Shown piece by piece: positions 9,219-17,905 of a DNA stretch of 64,000 bases. Position numbers and translations under genes: made by a program. Source of the DNA: Paenibacillus lentus (GTDB lineage: Bacteria; Bacillota; Bacilli; Paenibacillales; Paenibacillaceae); contig NZ_CP034248.1 of the NCBI RefSeq assembly GCF_003931855.1, positions 1,984,001 through 2,048,000 on the forward strand, given 5' to 3'. A model generated the notes under the pieces. It searched no databases. It was given only the letters and a program-made list of their open reading frames with translations, and was not told the DNA's origin. The stretch's first letter is position 1. Every line of letters begins with the position of its first letter.

Positions 9219-10376
9219 ATGATGGGCGTCATGAAGGGGAATGGCGGCAGATTGCGCTTACTGGATATTTTAAGAGGTTTCGCCATTTTGGGGACACTTG
9301 GAACGAATATTTGGATTTTCGCCCATTTGGGGGATCTAAACTATATTTTTACCTTCGCTGAAAATGGATGGTGGGCCTCATTTCAGGATTTCATCAGAAT
9401 GTTTGTGTTGTTCTTGGTCAATGGCAAGCTGCTTGGCTTGTTGACGATTATGTTCGGGGCTGGACTGGAGATGAAATATCGGCAGTCATTAAGAAAAGGC
9501 CAACCTTGGCCTGGTCTCTATATATGGGCATCTATTATTCTTATGGCAGAGGGCCTCATTCATTTCATCCTAGTGATGGAATATGATATTCTCATGAGCT
9601 ATGGCTTCACGGCTATCATTACTGCGTTTATTATAAAAGGAGGAGACCGTGCCATTCGCATGGCGATGAGGCTCATAGGTGGTCTGCATGGGGCTGTTAT
9701 ACTGCTGATTTTGGGTTTTGGTATCTATCTTGGCATAATGGGCGCTCATCTATCCTTAGGGGATATGCAAGGGACCGCATTACTATATAAGGATGGTAGC
9801 TGGCTCCAGCAGGTAGCTTACCGGCTTGAGAATTTCATGGTGCTGCGGTTAGAGGTTGTACTTGTAGTCCCTATGAACATTTTTCTGTTTTTGTTGGGCA
9901 TACGTATGATGAGGTCGGGTTTCTTTGCGGCGGATGAGGAGGGAACAAAGAAACGAAAGAAGCTTTTACAAATTGGGCTTTATGCAGGTATCCCGCTTAA
10001 CTTGCTTCTTTTTGTGCCCGGTGGATACTTTGAATTACCAGTACGATATTTATTTGCGCCGATCCTCTCTCTCGGATATATCGGGTTAATCGCTAAGCTG
10101 GTAGAGGCAAGTGAAAAGGCGTGGCTTTGGAGTAAGCTTGAACAAGTAGGCAAAATGTCACTTAGCTGCTATGTGTTGCAAAATATTCTTTCTTCCTTCA
10201 TTTTTTATGGTTGGGGTCTCGGTTTAGGCGGCAAGGTGGATTCGGCAGCCATCGTACTTATCTGGTTGGCAATATGTTCATTCCAAATCATCTTTGCTTC
10301 TATATGGCTGAGGATTTTCAAGTACGGCCCGATGGAATCCGCGCGAAAATTCACGTTAGATCTCATAGGGAAATAA
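9219..10376 (+). CDS. DUF418-domain membrane protein (YeiB-like)
   Basis: About 385 residues, roughly ten hydrophobic helices. The N-terminus (LLDILRGFAILGTLGTNIW) and the C-terminal part (VGKMSLSCYVLQNILSSFIFYG and WLRIFKYGPMES) are the usual marks of the DUF418 family, related to acyltransferase-like membrane proteins of unknown activity. Three in-frame ATGs (9219, 9222, 9231) follow AGGAAGGG; the exact start is uncertain. It ends 30 bp before a two-component pair on the same strand, so it is either part of that signalling operon or its regulated target. Confidence 0.85.
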   Translation: MMGVMKGNGGRLRLLDILRGFAILGTLGTNIWIFAHLGDLNYIFTFAENGWWASFQDFIRMFVLFLVNGKLLGLLTIMFGAGLEMKYRQSLRKGQPWPGLYIWASIILMAEGLIHFILVMEYDILMSYGFTAIITAFIIKGGDRAIRMAMRLIGGLHGAVILLILGFGIYLGIMGAHLSLGDMQGTALLYKDGSWLQQVAYRLENFMVLRLEVVLVVPMNIFLFLLGIRMMRSGFFAADEEGTKKRKKLLQIGLYAGIPLNLLLFVPGGYFELPVRYLFAPILSLGYIGLIAKLVEASEKAWLWSKLEQVGKMSLSCYVLQNILSSFIFYGWGLGLGGKVDSAAIVLIWLAICSFQIIFASIWLRIFKYGPMESARKFTLDLIGK

Positions 10377-10406
10377 TAGGTCGATGGATGAACGGAAAAG
10401 GTGTAT

Positions 10407-11531
10407 ATGATGTTGCAAAAATGGTATCCTGCAGATCAAATTGAAAAATATTTTTTGATTGATGTGTTTGCCGTCATGATATTAATTTATCAAGTCTTCA
10501 TTGCGCACGGCACTGTCAATTTAGTTCTCAAACTTGTCCTCACCCTCCTGCTGCTCACTGCCCATTATGTTGGATTATGGTGGCGGGACTGGCGTCTACT
10601 TGCGGCCAGTCTTTTAGGGATGCTAATGCTCGCGGCGCTTAGTACTTACGTCGTCAGCGGAATCTTGATGTACGGATTTATTTTTGCAGATTTTCTTGGA
10701 AGAGCGAATAAAAAGGCAACGATGATTACGGGCATGGCAGGCATCGTCGCTATGTTTATCCTATACGGCTGGCTGGATCAAGGAAATCCGTTTGCTATTT
10801 TTTCAACTTTTTATTTTCCAATTATGGTTGCCCAGTTGGCAGCACCAATCGTGGTTTATACAAGAGAAAGGGCAAATATATTGAAAGAAAAACTGGATAT
10901 CGCCAATGCCCAGTTGGAACGGTATATTCAAGAGGAGGAACGAAACCGGATTGCCAGAGATCTTCATGATACGCTCGGTCAGACACTAACGATGATTAAG
11001 CTGAAAAGCGAGCTGACGTTAAGATTGGTGGAGAAAAATCCAGAGAAGGCGAAGCATGAGCTGCACGATATTCTGCACACCTCAAGGTATGCGCTAAAGC
11101 AGGTGAGGGAGCTTGTCACAGATATGAAATTTGTTTCCCTGGAGAAGGAAATGCAGCTATCGAGAGATATTTTACAAAAGGCTGGCATTGAATTCATTGT
11201 GAAGGATGATGGAGCCATGATCCCCCTCTCCAATGCGGCCGAAACGGTGGCAGCACTTACTGTCAGAGAAGCTATTACCAATGTGATTAAACATAGTGAA
11301 GCCAGTCAGTGTACGATTACATTACATACAGAGCCCGAATATTATTGTATTCAAGTGAGTGATAACGGCAATGGCAATCTGAGAGAGGGAGAAGGAAATG
11401 GACTGCAATCGATGAGGGAGAGAATGGATATGATGCAGGGGGATATGCATATAACGGCAAGTCCGGGCAGCGGAACTAAGATTACGTTTAGGGTTCCAAT
11501 GACGAACAGGCAGGAGGTTGCAGCAAGGTGA
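10407..11531 (+). CDS. DesK-like sensor histidine kinase
   Basis: 374 residues. About five N-terminal membrane helices (to about residue 150), a coiled linker (KEKLDIANAQLERYIQEEE), the HisKA_3 box RIARDLHDTLGQTLTMIKLKSEL with the phospho-accepting His, and an HATPase domain (REAITNVIKHSEAS; SDNGNG; GNGLQSMRERM). The linker, H-box and length closely resemble the membrane-fluidity thermosensor DesK. ATG 10407 is preferred over an in-frame GTG at 10401 by its distance from GGAAAAGG. It overlaps the regulator gene by 4 bp. No desaturase gene is adjacent, so the signal and target may differ. Confidence 0.88.
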   Translation: MMLQKWYPADQIEKYFLIDVFAVMILIYQVFIAHGTVNLVLKLVLTLLLLTAHYVGLWWRDWRLLAASLLGMLMLAALSTYVVSGILMYGFIFADFLGRANKKATMITGMAGIVAMFILYGWLDQGNPFAIFSTFYFPIMVAQLAAPIVVYTRERANILKEKLDIANAQLERYIQEEERNRIARDLHDTLGQTLTMIKLKSELTLRLVEKNPEKAKHELHDILHTSRYALKQVRELVTDMKFVSLEKEMQLSRDILQKAGIEFIVKDDGAMIPLSNAAETVAALTVREAITNVIKHSEASQCTITLHTEPEYYCIQVSDNGNGNLREGEGNGLQSMRERMDMMQGDMHITASPGSGTKITFRVPMTNRQEVAAR

Positions 11532-12136
11532 TACGCATAGTGATCGCAGAAGATCAGCAATTGCTCCGTGGGACGTTATCGGCTTTATTATCCATGGAGG
11601 AGGACATCGAAGTTGTAGCGGAAGCTGATAATGGGCATGCGGCTTGGGAGGCTATTGAACAGTACGAGCCGGACATTTGTTTGCTTGATATCGAGATTCC
11701 TTTGCTTTCAGGTCTTGAGGTGGCAGAGAAGCTTAAGAAAGAAGGGCGATCCGCAAAAATCATCATCGTCACCACCTTTGCTCGCCCTGGCTTTTTGCAA
11801 AAAGCCGTGGAACTAAATGTAGAGGGCTATTTATTAAAGGATGAGCCGATTGAGCTTTTAATCGATAGCATTCGCAAGGTGATGGCAGGTGAGCGAGTGG
11901 TTAGCACCGACCTAGCAGCAGCTCTCTTCCTTAAGCAAGAGAATCCGCTGACCGAGCGTGAAACGGCTGTGCTGCAATTGTCCAGGTCGGGACTGTCAAC
12001 CAAAGAAATGGCCAAGCAATTATTTCTAACGGAAGGAACAGTCCGGAATTATTTGTCTATGGCTATTCAAAAAATGGGAGTAGAGACTAGGCAGCAGGCG
12101 ACTGAAAAAGCGTATGAGCGCGGCTGGATTACATAA
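11528..12136 (+). CDS. DesR-like NarL-family response regulator
   Basis: 202 residues. Receiver domain with the acidic pocket (IAEDQQ), phospho-accepting Asp in CLLDIEIP and the conserved Lys in YLLKDEP; C-terminal LuxR-type helix-turn-helix (LTERETAVLQLSRSGLSTKE, GTVRNYLSMAIQKM). The receiver sequence TTFARPGFLQKA and the C-terminal ERGW closely match the DesR type. Starts at GTG 11528, overlapping the kinase stop, which indicates translational coupling. Together with the kinase it forms a phosphorelay that probably acts on the adjacent DUF418 gene or on lipid genes elsewhere. Confidence 0.9.
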   Translation: MIRIVIAEDQQLLRGTLSALLSMEEDIEVVAEADNGHAAWEAIEQYEPDICLLDIEIPLLSGLEVAEKLKKEGRSAKIIIVTTFARPGFLQKAVELNVEGYLLKDEPIELLIDSIRKVMAGERVVSTDLAAALFLKQENPLTERETAVLQLSRSGLSTKEMAKQLFLTEGTVRNYLSMAIQKMGVETRQQATEKAYERGWIT

Positions 12137-12274
12137 ACAGGGTGAAGGGGCTGTTCCAGAAGGGATATGCTCCCCATATCGTAGACAGGTAAAAAATAAA
12201 ACCTGTTACTGTGAGGGGAATATATCAGATGGAGTGGACCCATACCAAGCTGTGATGCCACGCTGTGTATGCTA

Positions 12275-12380
12275 AGTACGAACCAGGGGGCTATGCCATG
12301 TAGTGTACCAGGGTGTGTGTACCGTGTGGTGTACCAGGATGTGTGTACCAAGTTTCGTATCCAAGGTGTGTACGCAAGGG
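12275..12380. repeat. degenerate GTGTACC tandem array next to repeat copy 1
   Basis: Imperfect units of about 26 bp built on GTGTACCAGG.TGTGTGTAC repeat three to four times between 12290 and 12380. They form the start of an open frame (12269-12694) that I do not regard as a gene. An inverted pair ACAGGT/ACCTGT lies just before at 12186-12207. Confidence 0.6.
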
Positions 12381-12424
12381 CCAGTCCAAGATACCTATCG
12401 AAAGTGTGTGTATTAATTGGAATT

Positions 12425-12672
12425 AATGTATCTAATGATGCTCTAAACGAATATTACAGGGGATTAGATGGGTTTTATGTATTTAAAATCAAGGATCCAG
12501 CCCATGATTGGTTAGATCCATTTTTTAGTGACATGAAATCCATTAAAATCTACACTTCCTTCTTGTCGCAAAAATTTAGTACTATAAATCCATTTATTAA
12601 ATTGAACTATAAAATGGAGACTGAGCTAGTACGGAAAATGTTCTTCCTGCGATTACTGCTGTTTCCAGATTA
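12425..12672 (-). repeat. dispersed composite repeat, copy 1 (module A 12425-12605, module B 12622-12672)
   Basis: Read on the reverse strand, 12605-12425 matches the module A copies at 22804, 37425 and 42317 (reverse). Shared landmarks are AAATGGATTT at the start, a second copy followed by CATGT, two inverted AAATCC-type blocks, and the phrase TTTAGAGCAT. 12672-12622 (reverse) matches module B at 22485 and 37648: AATCTGG, then CAGTAATCGCAGGAAGAAC. This copy is the most diverged. Confidence 0.75.
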
Positions 12673-12786
12673 CTTCGGTGAAATAGGTTCATAAAGGTAG
12701 GAATCTGATTGCTAGGGCGACTATAAGCTTATGCCTCCGAAGCGAGCCAGTGTTTTTTTCATTATGGCAATGAAATCTAATCTAAT

Positions 12787-13692
12787 CTAATCCAGCTTCA
12801 GGGCATCGATCAGGCTGTCTTTGATATCCTGAATCCATTCCTTAGTCTCATGGGTCAGCTCTGAACTGCTGCTATAGATCAAACAGGTCTCTCGGCGAGT
12901 CTGCTCCAGTTCCTTCATAGGCAGAGCGACTAGTTCATTGTCCTTCAGCAGTTGGGGTCTGAGATAGGATTGCGGAAGCAGTGCAGCGGCTCGGCAAGTC
13001 GGGAGGAGTCGCACGATCGCTTCAAAGGAGTCGATCTCCATCCGTACGTCTGGAATAATGCTGTAGCGGCCAAACAGATCGTCAATCAACTTACGGTACC
13101 AGGTTCCTTTGGAGAAAATAATCATAGGCAGGCCGTTCAAATCCTCCATGGTGGCGGGCTCCCCCGCAGCTAGCGTATGGCTCTTCGGAACGACAAGCTC
13201 CAGGTGATCCTGAAACAGGGGAATACACTTCAAACCCTGCTCGGAGATGGAGGAGGCGACGACGCCAAGATCGACTCTTTTGTCGCGGACGTAGGAGACG
13301 ATTTCATGAGTTTTGCCCGTAACTAGCTTGACCTCGATATCCGGCGATTTGTTCATCAGAGCGGTAACCAGCGGCGGAAGGGTCGTCTGGATCGTCGTGA
13401 GGCTAGCACCGAGCGTGATAACTCTGCGTTCGGCCGTTTTAAAACGGGAGACTGATTGCAGAAATTGCTGGTGGCGTTGGCGCTGTTCAAGAGCGTAGAT
13501 ATAAGCCTCTTGCCCGACGCGGGTCAACTCCAGCCGCTTTCCTTTGCGATCGAATAGAGCCACGCCCCATTCATCCTCCAGCTTAGCTATTTTGCGAGAT
13601 AAGGCAGGCTGTGATAAATTAAGCAGTTTTGAAGCTTTGTTCAAGCTGGACTGCTCCACCACCGTCGTAAATACGAGTAAATCTTCCATCAT
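12787..13692 (-). CDS. LysR-family transcriptional regulator, divergent from sdhCAB
   Basis: 301 residues. N-terminal winged helix (MEDLLVFTTVVEQSSLNKAS, LNLSQPALSRKIAKLEDEWG) followed by the two-lobed periplasmic-binding-like effector domain (VITLGASLTTIQTTLPPLV ... VDLGVVASSI). ATG 13692 is chosen because GGGAGGG lies 8 bp before it. It is transcribed away from sdhC with a 358-bp shared control region, the standard layout for a LysR protein that regulates its neighbour. B. subtilis CcpC, a citrate-responsive LysR repressor of TCA genes, is a reasonable functional analogue, but orthology is not shown. Confidence 0.88.
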   Translation of the reverse strand: MMEDLLVFTTVVEQSSLNKASKLLNLSQPALSRKIAKLEDEWGVALFDRKGKRLELTRVGQEAYIYALEQRQRHQQFLQSVSRFKTAERRVITLGASLTTIQTTLPPLVTALMNKSPDIEVKLVTGKTHEIVSYVRDKRVDLGVVASSISEQGLKCIPLFQDHLELVVPKSHTLAAGEPATMEDLNGLPMIIFSKGTWYRKLIDDLFGRYSIIPDVRMEIDSFEAIVRLLPTCRAAALLPQSYLRPQLLKDNELVALPMKELEQTRRETCLIYSSSSELTHETKEWIQDIKDSLIDALKLD

Positions 13693-14050
13693 AGAGTAAA
13701 TCCCTCCCAAAAAATTTATATTAAGCCCAACTATTCATATTCTCATATCCGCTCCGCCTTATGGCCAATGCTATGGTACTTCTCGTTACTCCATGGATGG
13801 TTACACAGGAAAAACAATCCAAAGTCTAGTTATGCATAAATGTTATAACGATTAATAAGTATATTGCAATTCCATTATAAGATAAAAAGGAGTAACATTA
13901 AAAGTGACACAAGATGTTCACATGTTATTTAAATCACATGGTGATTAGGTCGTTTTGATGTGGTATTTATCATATACATTTTTGGCGACCGGTGCTGAAT
14001 GATGTTATTGAATTGGGAACGATGGAAACGAGAAAGGGGAACACGCACTT
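13693..14050. promoter_or_regulatory. divergent control region between the LysR gene and sdhC
   Basis: 358 bp, AT-rich, no gene. It holds the dyad ATCAC-ATG-GTGAT (13933-13945), a nearby TTCACATG, and an AT-rich stretch around 13830-13860 with ATAA-ATG-TTAT. These are candidate regulator sites; I could not assign a convincing -35/-10 pair. The sdhC ribosome site AAAGGGG is at about 14034-14039. Confidence 0.4.
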
Positions 14051-14722
14051 ATGAAAGGGTTTTATTCCAGAAAGCTGCACTCGCTCCTGGGTGTCATTCC
14101 ATTAGGTTTTTTTATTCTGGAACACATGCTTACGAACTTTTCAGCCGTTGAAGGCGGAAGGCAGGGATTCATGAATGCCGTGGCATTTTTGAATAGTCTG
14201 CCGCTTGTGATTGTTATTGAAGCGTTGTTTATTTGGCTGCCACTGCTGTATCACGGTGTATATGGGATGTATATCGCATTTCAGGCCAAGCCGAACAATG
14301 GAAGGTTTCGCAATGAACGAAACCTGCGTTATTTGCTCCAGCGGATTAGTGGTGTCATCGTATTTGCGTTCGTGATTTGGCATGTTTGGGAAACTCGTGT
14401 ACAAGTTGCTTTAGGTAATGTGACGCATGAGGAACTTGGTGCGGTAATGCATGGCATCGTTACGCAGCCGATCTTCTTTAGTATTTATTTAATTAGCGTA
14501 ATTGCGGCTTCGTTCCACTTCGCCAACGGCATGTGGTCTTTCCTCGTTAGCTGGGGAATCACGGTTGGCCCGCGTGCGCAGCGCGTTTCCTCTAATATTT
14601 TCATGGGGTTGTTCGTGATTGTATCGGTAATGTTCGTCTGGTCGTTGTTCGCATTCCGAAACGTGGAATTTGCCGCAGAAGGAACGGCATTGCTGGAGAC
14701 GCTAAGAGCGTTTGTAGGTTAA
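14051..14722 (+). CDS. sdhC: succinate dehydrogenase cytochrome b558 subunit
   Basis: 223-residue membrane anchor with five hydrophobic helices and the histidines that ligate the two haems in this family (KLHSLLG, LEHMLTN, LLYHGVYG, IWHVWETR, SFHFANG). It binds the SdhAB dimer to the membrane and passes electrons from succinate to menaquinone. The single-anchor b558 type is the Firmicute form. First gene of sdhCAB. Confidence 0.95.
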   Translation: MKGFYSRKLHSLLGVIPLGFFILEHMLTNFSAVEGGRQGFMNAVAFLNSLPLVIVIEALFIWLPLLYHGVYGMYIAFQAKPNNGRFRNERNLRYLLQRISGVIVFAFVIWHVWETRVQVALGNVTHEELGAVMHGIVTQPIFFSIYLISVIAASFHFANGMWSFLVSWGITVGPRAQRVSSNIFMGLFVIVSVMFVWSLFAFRNVEFAAEGTALLETLRAFVG

Positions 14723-14746
14723 GGAGGCTTAGCTTGATTTAGAACT

Positions 14747-14890
14747 CGCTGTATAAAACTAGGTGAATGCTTCCGGAGCAAGTTTTGTTCGAAGTATTTC
14801 TAATGCAGTAACGCTGTACAAAACTAAGTGGATGCTTACGAAGTGAGTTTTGTTCGAAGTATTTCTAATGCAGTAACGCTGTACAAAACT
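14747..14890 (+). repeat. 65-bp tandem repeat (2.2 copies) between sdhC and sdhA
   Basis: Units begin at 14747, 14812 and 14877 (last partial) with CGCTGTA(C/T)AAAACT. Each full unit can fold into a hairpin, ACAAAACT ... AGTTTTGT, around a variable loop. The array fills most of the 187-bp gap between two genes that are normally close together, so it is within the sdh transcript. Confidence 0.9.
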
Positions 14891-14909
14891 TTTAGGAGTT
14901 GAAACATAT

Positions 14910-16655
14910 ATGGCTAAACAAAGCATTATCGTCGTAGGCGGCGGCCTTGCGGGGCTGATGGCTACGATCAAAGCGGCGGAGGCCGGGATCCAGGTGCATT
15001 TGTTCTCCCTTGTTCCGGTCAAGCGTTCTCACTCCGTCTGTGCGCAGGGCGGCATTAATGGAGCTGTTAACACAAAGGGCGAAGGTGACTCTCCTTGGGA
15101 GCATTTTGATGATACGGTATACGGCGGAGACTTCCTCGCGAATCAGCCGCCAGTTAAAGCAATGTGCGAAGCGGCTCCAGGCATCATCCATTTGATGGAT
15201 CGGATGGGGGTTATGTTCAACCGGACGCCGGAAGGCTTGCTGGATTTCCGCCGTTTCGGCGGTACGAAGCATCACCGCACGGCGTTTGCCGGAGCAACGA
15301 CAGGCCAGCAGTTGCTGTATGCGCTTGATGAACAGGTACGCCGCTATGAAGCAGCGGGATTGGTTGCTAAGTACGAAAACTGGGAATTCCTCTCGGCTGT
15401 TCTGGATGACGAAGGCATATGCCGCGGTATTGTGGCACAGGATCTCCGTTCGATGGAAACCGTGACCTTTGCGTCGGATGCGGTAATTTTGGCGACAGGC
15501 GGACCGGGGATTATTTTTGGCAAAACGACGAACTCGGTCATTAATACAGGTACTGCGGCGAGCGCTGTGTATCAGCAGGGCGTTCATTATGCGAATGGGG
15601 AGTTCATTCAAATCCATCCAACGGCGATTCCGGGCGATGACAAGCTGCGTCTTATGTCTGAATCGGCTCGTGGCGAAGGTGGACGAATTTGGACTTATAA
15701 AGAAGGAAAGCCTTGGTACTTCCTAGAGGAAAAATACCCAGCTTATGGGAACTTGGTACCTCGAGATATTGCTACCCGGGAAATATTCAACGTCTGCGTA
15801 GAGCAAAAGCTGGGTATTAACGGTGAGAATATGGTGTATCTCGACTTGTCTCACAAGGATCCTAGGGAGCTTGATATTAAGCTCGGCGGAATTATTGAGA
15901 TTTATGAGAAATTTATGGGAGATGACCCTCGTAAAATTCCGATGAAAATATTCCCGGCAGTTCACTACTCGATGGGTGGCATGTGGGTTGATTACAATCA
16001 AATGACGAATATTCCGGGATTATTTGCTGCTGGTGAGTGCGAGTACCAATATCATGGAGCGAACCGGCTTGGTGCGAACTCACTCGTCTCGGCGATTTAC
16101 GGCGGCATGGTAGCCGGACCGAAGGCGGTAGAGTATATCCGCGGGCTGAAGAAATCAACCGAGGATATCAGTTCTGCTGTATTCGAAAGAAATCGCAAAG
16201 CTGAAGAGAATAAGTTTGAAGGCTTGTTGGCGATGAATGGTACAGAGAATGCTTATGTCATTCATAAGGAGCTTGGCGAGTGGATGACCGATAATATGAC
16301 GGTGGTACGTCATAACGATAAGCTTGAAGCCACTATCGGTAAAATTAAAGAACTGAAGCAGCGTTATCAAAATATTAATATCAACGATACGTCCCGCTGG
16401 AACAACTCCGGTGCGGCCTTTACTCGTCAGTTGTGGAATATGCTGGAGCTTGCCGAGGCGATGACGCTGGGTGCTCTGCTGCGCAATGAGAGCCGTGGGG
16501 CTCACTATAAGCCCAATTTTCCGGAGCGTAATGATGAGGAGTTCTTGAAAACGACGAAGGCAACATGGACACCGGACGGTCCACAAATTTCATATGAGGA
16601 AGTGGATGTGTCTTTGATTCCACCGCGGATTCGCGATTATTCGAAGGAAAAATAG
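14910..16655 (+). CDS. sdhA: succinate dehydrogenase flavoprotein subunit
   Basis: 581 residues. FAD-binding GGGLAGLMATIKAAEAG at the N-terminus, the flavinylation-region SVCAQGGINGA, substrate-site HPTAIPGDDKLRLMSESARG and the C-terminal FAD contact AAGECEYQYHGANRLGANSL. It oxidises succinate to fumarate in the TCA cycle. A TAGGAGTTG site precedes ATG 14910. Cytosolic face of the membrane complex with SdhB and SdhC. Confidence 0.97.
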   Translation: MAKQSIIVVGGGLAGLMATIKAAEAGIQVHLFSLVPVKRSHSVCAQGGINGAVNTKGEGDSPWEHFDDTVYGGDFLANQPPVKAMCEAAPGIIHLMDRMGVMFNRTPEGLLDFRRFGGTKHHRTAFAGATTGQQLLYALDEQVRRYEAAGLVAKYENWEFLSAVLDDEGICRGIVAQDLRSMETVTFASDAVILATGGPGIIFGKTTNSVINTGTAASAVYQQGVHYANGEFIQIHPTAIPGDDKLRLMSESARGEGGRIWTYKEGKPWYFLEEKYPAYGNLVPRDIATREIFNVCVEQKLGINGENMVYLDLSHKDPRELDIKLGGIIEIYEKFMGDDPRKIPMKIFPAVHYSMGGMWVDYNQMTNIPGLFAAGECEYQYHGANRLGANSLVSAIYGGMVAGPKAVEYIRGLKKSTEDISSAVFERNRKAEENKFEGLLAMNGTENAYVIHKELGEWMTDNMTVVRHNDKLEATIGKIKELKQRYQNININDTSRWNNSGAAFTRQLWNMLELAEAMTLGALLRNESRGAHYKPNFPERNDEEFLKTTKATWTPDGPQISYEEVDVSLIPPRIRDYSKEK

Positions 16656-16667
16656 GAGGGGAATGTC

Positions 16668-17432
16668 ATGGCTATAGCGGAAACAGCGGCCAAGAAGGTA
16701 AAGTTTATTATTACGCGCCAAGACAAGCCGGAATCGGCTCCCTACACGGAAGAGTTCGAGTTGAACTACCGTCCGGGTATGAACGTCATTAGTGCCCTGA
16801 TGGAAATTCAGCGCAACCCGGTAAATCTGAACGGTAAGGATACGGCGCCGGTATGTTGGGACTCCAACTGTCTGGAGGAAGTATGCGGTGCCTGCTCGAT
16901 GGTAATTAACGGCAAGCCGCGGCAGGCTTGCGCTGCATTGATCGACAATTTGGAGCAGCCGATTCGTCTGGAACCGATGAAGACGTTCCCGGTCGTACGG
17001 GATCTCGTCATTGACCGCAGCCGTATGTTTAATGCACTGAAGCGCGTCAAAGCATGGATTCCGATCGATGGCACATACGATTTGGGTCCAGGCCCGCGCA
17101 TGGCGGAGAAGAAGCGTCAATGGGCGTATGAGCTGTCCAAATGCATGACGTGCGGCGTATGCTTGGAGGCGTGCCCGAATGTGAATGAGAAGACCGATTT
17201 CATCGGACCAGCAGCAATCTCGCAGGTAAGGCTGTTCAATGCGCATCCAACGGGTGAAATGAACGCTGAAGAGCGACTGGATGCGCTGATGGGAGACGGT
17301 GGTATCGAGGGCTGCGGAAATTCGCAGAACTGCGTGCGTGCCTGCCCGAAAGGCATCCCGCTTACAACGTCCATCGCGGAGATGAATAAGGCAACGACAA
17401 AGCATATGTTTAAAAGCTGGCTAGGCGTGTAG
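16668..17432 (+). CDS. sdhB: succinate dehydrogenase iron-sulfur subunit
   Basis: 254 residues. N-terminal [2Fe-2S] ferredoxin fold (CWDSNCLEEVCGACSMVING ... QAC) and C-terminal domain with CMTCGVCLEACPN and CGNSQNCVRACPKG motifs for the [4Fe-4S] and third cluster. It carries electrons from FAD to the haem-containing anchor. Twelve bp after sdhA, with AGGAGGGG before the start. A short direct repeat (GCGCAGTGT(C/T)TAACAG at 17449 and 17486) and a strong terminator follow. Confidence 0.97.
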   Translation: MAIAETAAKKVKFIITRQDKPESAPYTEEFELNYRPGMNVISALMEIQRNPVNLNGKDTAPVCWDSNCLEEVCGACSMVINGKPRQACAALIDNLEQPIRLEPMKTFPVVRDLVIDRSRMFNALKRVKAWIPIDGTYDLGPGPRMAEKKRQWAYELSKCMTCGVCLEACPNVNEKTDFIGPAAISQVRLFNAHPTGEMNAEERLDALMGDGGIEGCGNSQNCVRACPKGIPLTTSIAEMNKATTKHMFKSWLGV

Positions 17433-17508
17433 CTCGCTTGATCAACCTGCGCAGTGTCTAACAGGATAAGCTAGGCTTCCAGATGGCGCAGTGTTTAACA
17501 GAATTAGA

Positions 17509-17558
17509 GAGGTCTGCTCTTCCCTTATGCCTGAGGAGGAAGCAGACTTCTTTTTTTT
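17509..17558 (+). terminator. terminator of sdhCAB
   Basis: AGGTCTGCT.TTCC pairs with GGAAGCAGACTT, followed by eight T. Confidence 0.85.
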
Positions 17559-17825
17559 GGTTACGAGAACCGCTGGCTGTTCGTTGAGAACTGGAGACGA
17601 TCGCATAAAATAATAAAATATTTACAGGAGAAATTAGCGATCTGGTCGAAATATTGTAAATTGGCATCTTCTCTAGCTTCTTCAACCAACCTGTTGGCAA
17701 ACCATATTTCTGTGAAGCCCTTGGTTATTAATATGGACGAAGGTGCGCTTTATCGTTAATTATTTTCAAAAAAACGGCTTTGATTTGATAATGTCAAACT
17801 GGATTCGACCATATAAAATTAACTA

Positions 17826-17853
17826 TTGCTTTTTCGAAGGGAATCACTATAAT
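17826..17853 (+). promoter_or_regulatory. candidate promoter of the liv-type operon
   Basis: TTGCTT (17826-17831), 16 bp, TATAAT (17848-17853); the first gene starts 53 bp later. The perfect -10 makes this the best candidate in the 470-bp gap after sdhB. Confidence 0.55.
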
Positions 17854-17905
17854 TAAATTCATACTTAACTTATAGGAATAATTTTGGTATATGAGGGGGA
17901 GCAAT

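Noticed and set aside
12269-12694. 141-codon open frame
   Set aside because: Made of the GTGTACC array and repeat modules A and B read backwards; no ribosome site or domain.
14892-15617. 241-codon frame antisense to sdhA
   Set aside because: Shadow of the conserved sdhA reading frame.
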